In this document: positions 61,320-64,000 of the stretch, piece by piece
Numbering within the stretch: position 1 is the first letter of the stretch
How the letters are laid out: the number at the start of each line of letters is the position of its first letter
Assembly (NCBI RefSeq): GCF_014334135.1
Contig: NZ_CP060497.1
Coordinates: 1,736,001-1,800,000, forward strand
Direction: 5' to 3'
DNA from: Olivibacter sp. SDN3
GTDB lineage: Bacteria > Bacteroidota > Bacteroidia > Sphingobacteriales > Sphingobacteriaceae
DNA: 64,000 nt
Translations under genes and position numbers: made by a program
The notes under the pieces: generated by a model
What the model saw: the letters and a program-made list of their open reading frames with translations, nothing else
The model's database searches: none
What the model was told of the DNA's origin: nothing

Positions 61320-63056
61320 ATGAAAATGATAAGAAGAGCAGCAAGTGTAGGTCTTGCTATTGCTTTCATGACATCTGCTGGTGCATACGCACAAAGCCTA
61401 AAAGATGCTCAGATAGCGATTGATGCAGAGCAGTATGCTAAGGCAAAGACGATTTTGAAGAATTTAGTGGAGAACAAGCCGAAGGATGGACAAAACTACT
61501 TTTATCTTGGGGATATCTATCTTCAAACAGATTATCCTGATTCAGCCAAAACCATTTTTGAACAAGGTTTGGAAGCAGACCCAAAAACAAACTTGAACAA
61601 AGTTGGATTGGGAGCAGTAGAGCTTTTCCAAAATAATACCAGCGGAGCGGAGCAATTGTTTACGGAAGCCACTGCAAAATTGAAAAAAAAGGATTACTTG
61701 GAAAATCTGTATATAGGACGTGCTTATATAAACCCTCATTTGGAGGAGCCTGATTATAAAAAAGCATTAACCTATCTAGAGAAAGCTAAAGAAGCCAATC
61801 AAAAAGATGCATTAATTCCGTCTTCTTTAGGAGATGCGTATTTTGGATTAAAAGATGCGAATAATGCGTATAGTAGCTACCGGGATGCTTATGATATGGA
61901 TAATTCATTTACTCGTGCTCGGGTGCAGATGACGATTATTTCCAAACAGGCAAGGGCTTTTCCGGAAGCGATTGAAGACCTACAGGCTATTGCCGCAGAG
62001 CATGCGGACTATGCTCCCGCTTTCAGAGAATTAGCGGAAACCTATAACGCTTATGCGCAATTTGCAACCAAGTCTGAAGATTACGATAGCCGCATTCAGG
62101 AAGCCCTGAAATATTACAAGCAATATATGGATCTAACAGATTATTCCTTAGATTCCCGTATGCGTTATGCCGACTTCTTGATCAAAGCAAAAGATTATCA
62201 AGCTTTGGAAGAGCAAGCGAATGAAATGGCTAAGGTGGATAAGGTAAATCCTCGTATTTTGCGTTATTTAGGTTATGCTGCTTATGAAAATGGAAATTAT
62301 GCAGAAAGCCAACAAGCATTAACAGATTTCTTCAGCAAAGTAGAGGAGAATCGTGTCATTCCTCAGGATTACTATTTCTTGGGTTTATCTGAAGTGAGAC
62401 AGGCAACTGATACTACAGCAGAAGGAGACACTTCGTTGTTAAGCCAAAGTATCGCCAACTTAACGAAGGCTGTTGAGTTGGATACTACATGGGGTTTGGC
62501 AGAAGATTTAAGTAACATTGCGAAGGAAAATTTTAACGAAAAGAAGTTTGATATCTCAGCGGCGTTATTTAAGGCAGCAGCACAAGCTCCAGAGTCTAAA
62601 ACATACAATTATGATTTATTCTATTGGGGTTTCTCGCAATATTTCAACTATGCTACACATATAAATGATGAGCCGGCACCTAGTAAGGATGTCTTGAATG
62701 ATGCTGATGCCGCCTTTGCGAAGGTAAATGAAGTAGCTCCTGAAATGCCTGAGGCATATCTTTATAAAGCAAAGACTAAGTCGTTACTGGAAGACCCTGA
62801 AGACCCTCAGGGATTAGCTGTTCCAGATTACAAAAAGTATCTAGAGGTAATTCAATCGAAAGATGACGAAACCGTTCAGAAATCAGGTCGTTTTATCGCG
62901 GAGGCTTATAATGTAATTGCAGCAGATTTAGTGAACAAGGAACAATACGAGGAGGCTCGCGAGAATTTGCGTAAAGCTTTGGAAGCTGAACCTGGAAATG
63001 CTTATGCTACACAAACGCTAGAGCAGTTGGAGCCAGATGCTTCCGCACAGCAGTAA
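61320..63056 (+). CDS. Exported tetratricopeptide-repeat protein
   Basis: 578 residues from MKMIRRAASVGLAIAF; signal peptide ends near AYAQ. Successive TPR-like helix pairs run nearly end to end, e.g. AKTILKNLVENKPKDGQNYF, YLEKAKEANQKDALIPSSLG and the last EEARENLRKALEAEPGNAYA. Periplasmic scaffold; likely works with the TonB system or PstS-like protein encoded just upstream. A strong terminator ends the operon. Confidence 0.88.
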   Translation: MKMIRRAASVGLAIAFMTSAGAYAQSLKDAQIAIDAEQYAKAKTILKNLVENKPKDGQNYFYLGDIYLQTDYPDSAKTIFEQGLEADPKTNLNKVGLGAVELFQNNTSGAEQLFTEATAKLKKKDYLENLYIGRAYINPHLEEPDYKKALTYLEKAKEANQKDALIPSSLGDAYFGLKDANNAYSSYRDAYDMDNSFTRARVQMTIISKQARAFPEAIEDLQAIAAEHADYAPAFRELAETYNAYAQFATKSEDYDSRIQEALKYYKQYMDLTDYSLDSRMRYADFLIKAKDYQALEEQANEMAKVDKVNPRILRYLGYAAYENGNYAESQQALTDFFSKVEENRVIPQDYYFLGLSEVRQATDTTAEGDTSLLSQSIANLTKAVELDTTWGLAEDLSNIAKENFNEKKFDISAALFKAAAQAPESKTYNYDLFYWGFSQYFNYATHINDEPAPSKDVLNDADAAFAKVNEVAPEMPEAYLYKAKTKSLLEDPEDPQGLAVPDYKKYLEVIQSKDDETVQKSGRFIAEAYNVIAADLVNKEQYEEARENLRKALEAEPGNAYATQTLEQLEPDASAQQ

Positions 63057-63081
63057 GTGAAAAAATAAACAATGTTTTTAT

Positions 63082-63118
63082 AAAAAAGCATCGAGAGATC
63101 ATCTCTCGATGCTTTTTT
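63082..63118 (+). terminator. Terminator of the tonB-TPR operon
   Basis: GCATCGAGAGAT / ATCTCTCGATGC, 12 bp perfect, flanked by AAAAAA and followed by TTTTTT. Confidence 0.9.
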
Positions 63119-63191
63119 ATTAGCTCAGGTATTGATCTTTATTAAATATAGAATAAATGACTAACATCCTTCTATAAAATTAAAGCGAAAC

Positions 63192-63224
63192 TTTTGCTAT
63201 TTTGGAGTGGAAGGACTATGTTTG
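63192..63224 (+). promoter_or_regulatory. Promoter of the nuo operon
   Basis: TTTTG at 63192-63196, 20-bp spacer, TATGTTTG at 63217-63224; about 27 nt to the nuoA ATG after the expected start site. Confidence 0.6.
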
Positions 63225-63255
63225 CATTTAATCAGAAACTAACTAAGTATAGATT

Positions 63256-63633
63256 ATGGAAGCTACAACAACCAATACTCCCATAGATTATTTACCGATC
63301 CTTTTTCAGATGATTGTTGCTGCTGGATTCGGAATTGTGACGATTATCGGAACCCATTTAATTGGCCCTAGACTCCGGACGGAAAACAAACTTACTTCAT
63401 TTGAATCCGGCGTTGAAGTAATCGGTAATGCCAGGCAACCTTTCTCTATCAAATACTTCATGGTGGCTATCCTTTTTGTTATTTTTGATATCGAAGTCAT
63501 CTTTATGTATCCTTGGGCGGTAAATTTCAGAGAGTTCGGTATAGACGGTTTGATAGAAATGTTCATATTTATGGGCCTGCTTCTGCTAGGATTTATTTAT
63601 GTGATAAAAAAACGTGCGTTAGAGTGGGATTAA
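63256..63633 (+). CDS. nuoA: NADH-quinone oxidoreductase subunit A
   Basis: 125 residues, three helices. Contains KLTSFESGVEVIGNARQPFSIKY-type NuoA loop (around 50-72) and LFVIFDIEVIFMYPWAV with the conserved acidic pair. Membrane subunit of complex I. nuoB follows after 155 bp. Confidence 0.96.
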   Translation: MEATTTNTPIDYLPILFQMIVAAGFGIVTIIGTHLIGPRLRTENKLTSFESGVEVIGNARQPFSIKYFMVAILFVIFDIEVIFMYPWAVNFREFGIDGLIEMFIFMGLLLLGFIYVIKKRALEWD

Positions 63634-63788
63634 ACCCTTAAAACCCCTTATTAGAACCATTCTAAATACTTAATAATTGTGTTTGCTGCTTGTTAAATTG
63701 TTAAATTTGAGCAAGTCTGCTTTTAGAAGCAGGGGCGTTTTTTTATGATGATTATGTCATGACCATTTGACATATAACACCTTGAATT

Positions 63789-64000
63789 ATGAGCGATATA
63801 AAATTAGCCCCGGCTCCTCCAGGAGTTACAGGGTCAGGTTTCTTTGCCACTACTCTCGATAAAGCGGTTGGGCTTGCCCGTGCAAATTCTTTATGGCCCT
63901 TGCCTTTTGCAACATCATGCTGCGGAATAGAATTTATGGCTACTATGGGATCTACCTATGATTTAGCTCGCTTTGGAGCCGAGCGTCCGAGTTTTTCTCC
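63789..64000 (+). CDS. nuoB: NADH-quinone oxidoreductase subunit B, N-terminal part (truncated by window edge)
   Basis: 70 codons present. ANSLWPLPFATSCCGIEFMA contains the adjacent Cys pair of cluster N2, and ARFGAERPSF follows, both invariant in NuoB. Start ATG at 63789 (MSDIKLAPAPPGV). The rest lies beyond the window. Confidence 0.95.
   Translation, partial: MSDIKLAPAPPGVTGSGFFATTLDKAVGLARANSLWPLPFATSCCGIEFMATMGSTYDLARFGAERPSFS

Noticed and set aside
63717-63732. CTGCTT/AAGCAG hairpin between nuoA and nuoB as a terminator or attenuator
   Set aside because: Short stem and the T-run begins only after GGGGCG; nuoA and nuoB must be made together. Left open as a weak signal only.
1-64000. tRNA, rRNA, CRISPR arrays, prophage or defence islands
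   Set aside because: No cloverleaf, no regular spacer-repeat pattern, and no phage or restriction genes were seen on either strand.

Overview
The window is about 64 kb of chromosome from a Bacteroidota bacterium, most likely of the Sphingobacteriaceae (Pedobacter, Sphingobacterium or Olivibacter relatives). The evidence is the gene content: an lpxC-fabZ fusion, the response regulator PorX of the type IX secretion system, alternative complex III feeding an adjacent cytochrome c oxidase, RprX/RprY-type regulators, and a TonB/ExbB/two-ExbD cluster. Many genes also have -7 promoter elements of the form TAnnTTTG, typical of this phylum. AT content is moderate and no tRNA, rRNA or CRISPR array was seen. 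Nearly all of it is conserved backbone.

Layout. 1-3310: end of fumC, a lipoprotein, a beta-barrel protein and a methyltransferase. 3311-6737 is the only accessory region: non-coding or decayed DNA, a secreted bulb-type lectin with a small lipoprotein partner, and an internally deleted IS4-type element that still has its terminal inverted repeats and a 9-bp target duplication. 6738-17346: a SirB1-type protein, a beta-propeller lipoprotein, divergent katA/oxyR, a YihY-type membrane protein, ald, tsaE, porX and an HD-domain hydrolase. 17439-24754: lipid A operon (lpxD, lpxC-fabZ, lpxA), an ABC ATPase, efp, a 5-formyl-THF cyclo-ligase, an S1/P1 nuclease and a deoxyhypusine-synthase-like gene.

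25178-42503 is a respiratory block: actABCDEF (quinol oxidation), coxB/coxA, heme A and heme O synthases, two subunit III genes, subunit IV, an SCO-like protein without copper cysteines, DUF420, a small CxxC membrane protein and DUF983. Electrons would pass from menaquinol through ActA/ActE hemes to the CuA site of CoxB. 42529-56510: OmpA-type lipoprotein, rfbC, DUF4286, S9 peptidase, two-component pair, greA, HIT, ruvC, a flippase-like protein, glycosyltransferase, plsC, metK (behind a SAM-II-like riboswitch), a lipid kinase and an eIF1-like factor. 57058-63056: ExbB, two ExbD, TonB, a small membrane protein, a PstS-like binding protein and a TPR protein. The window ends in nuoA and the start of nuoB.

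There is no clear large undescribed system. The best leads are regulatory or small: five genes whose -7 element sits 3-5 nt before the start codon (leaderless mRNAs), a tsaE promoter built into the porX terminator, a terminator hairpin in the greA leader, the SAM-II-like aptamer before metK, an orphan minus-strand terminator, the lectin/lipoprotein pair, and the cysteine-free SCO protein.
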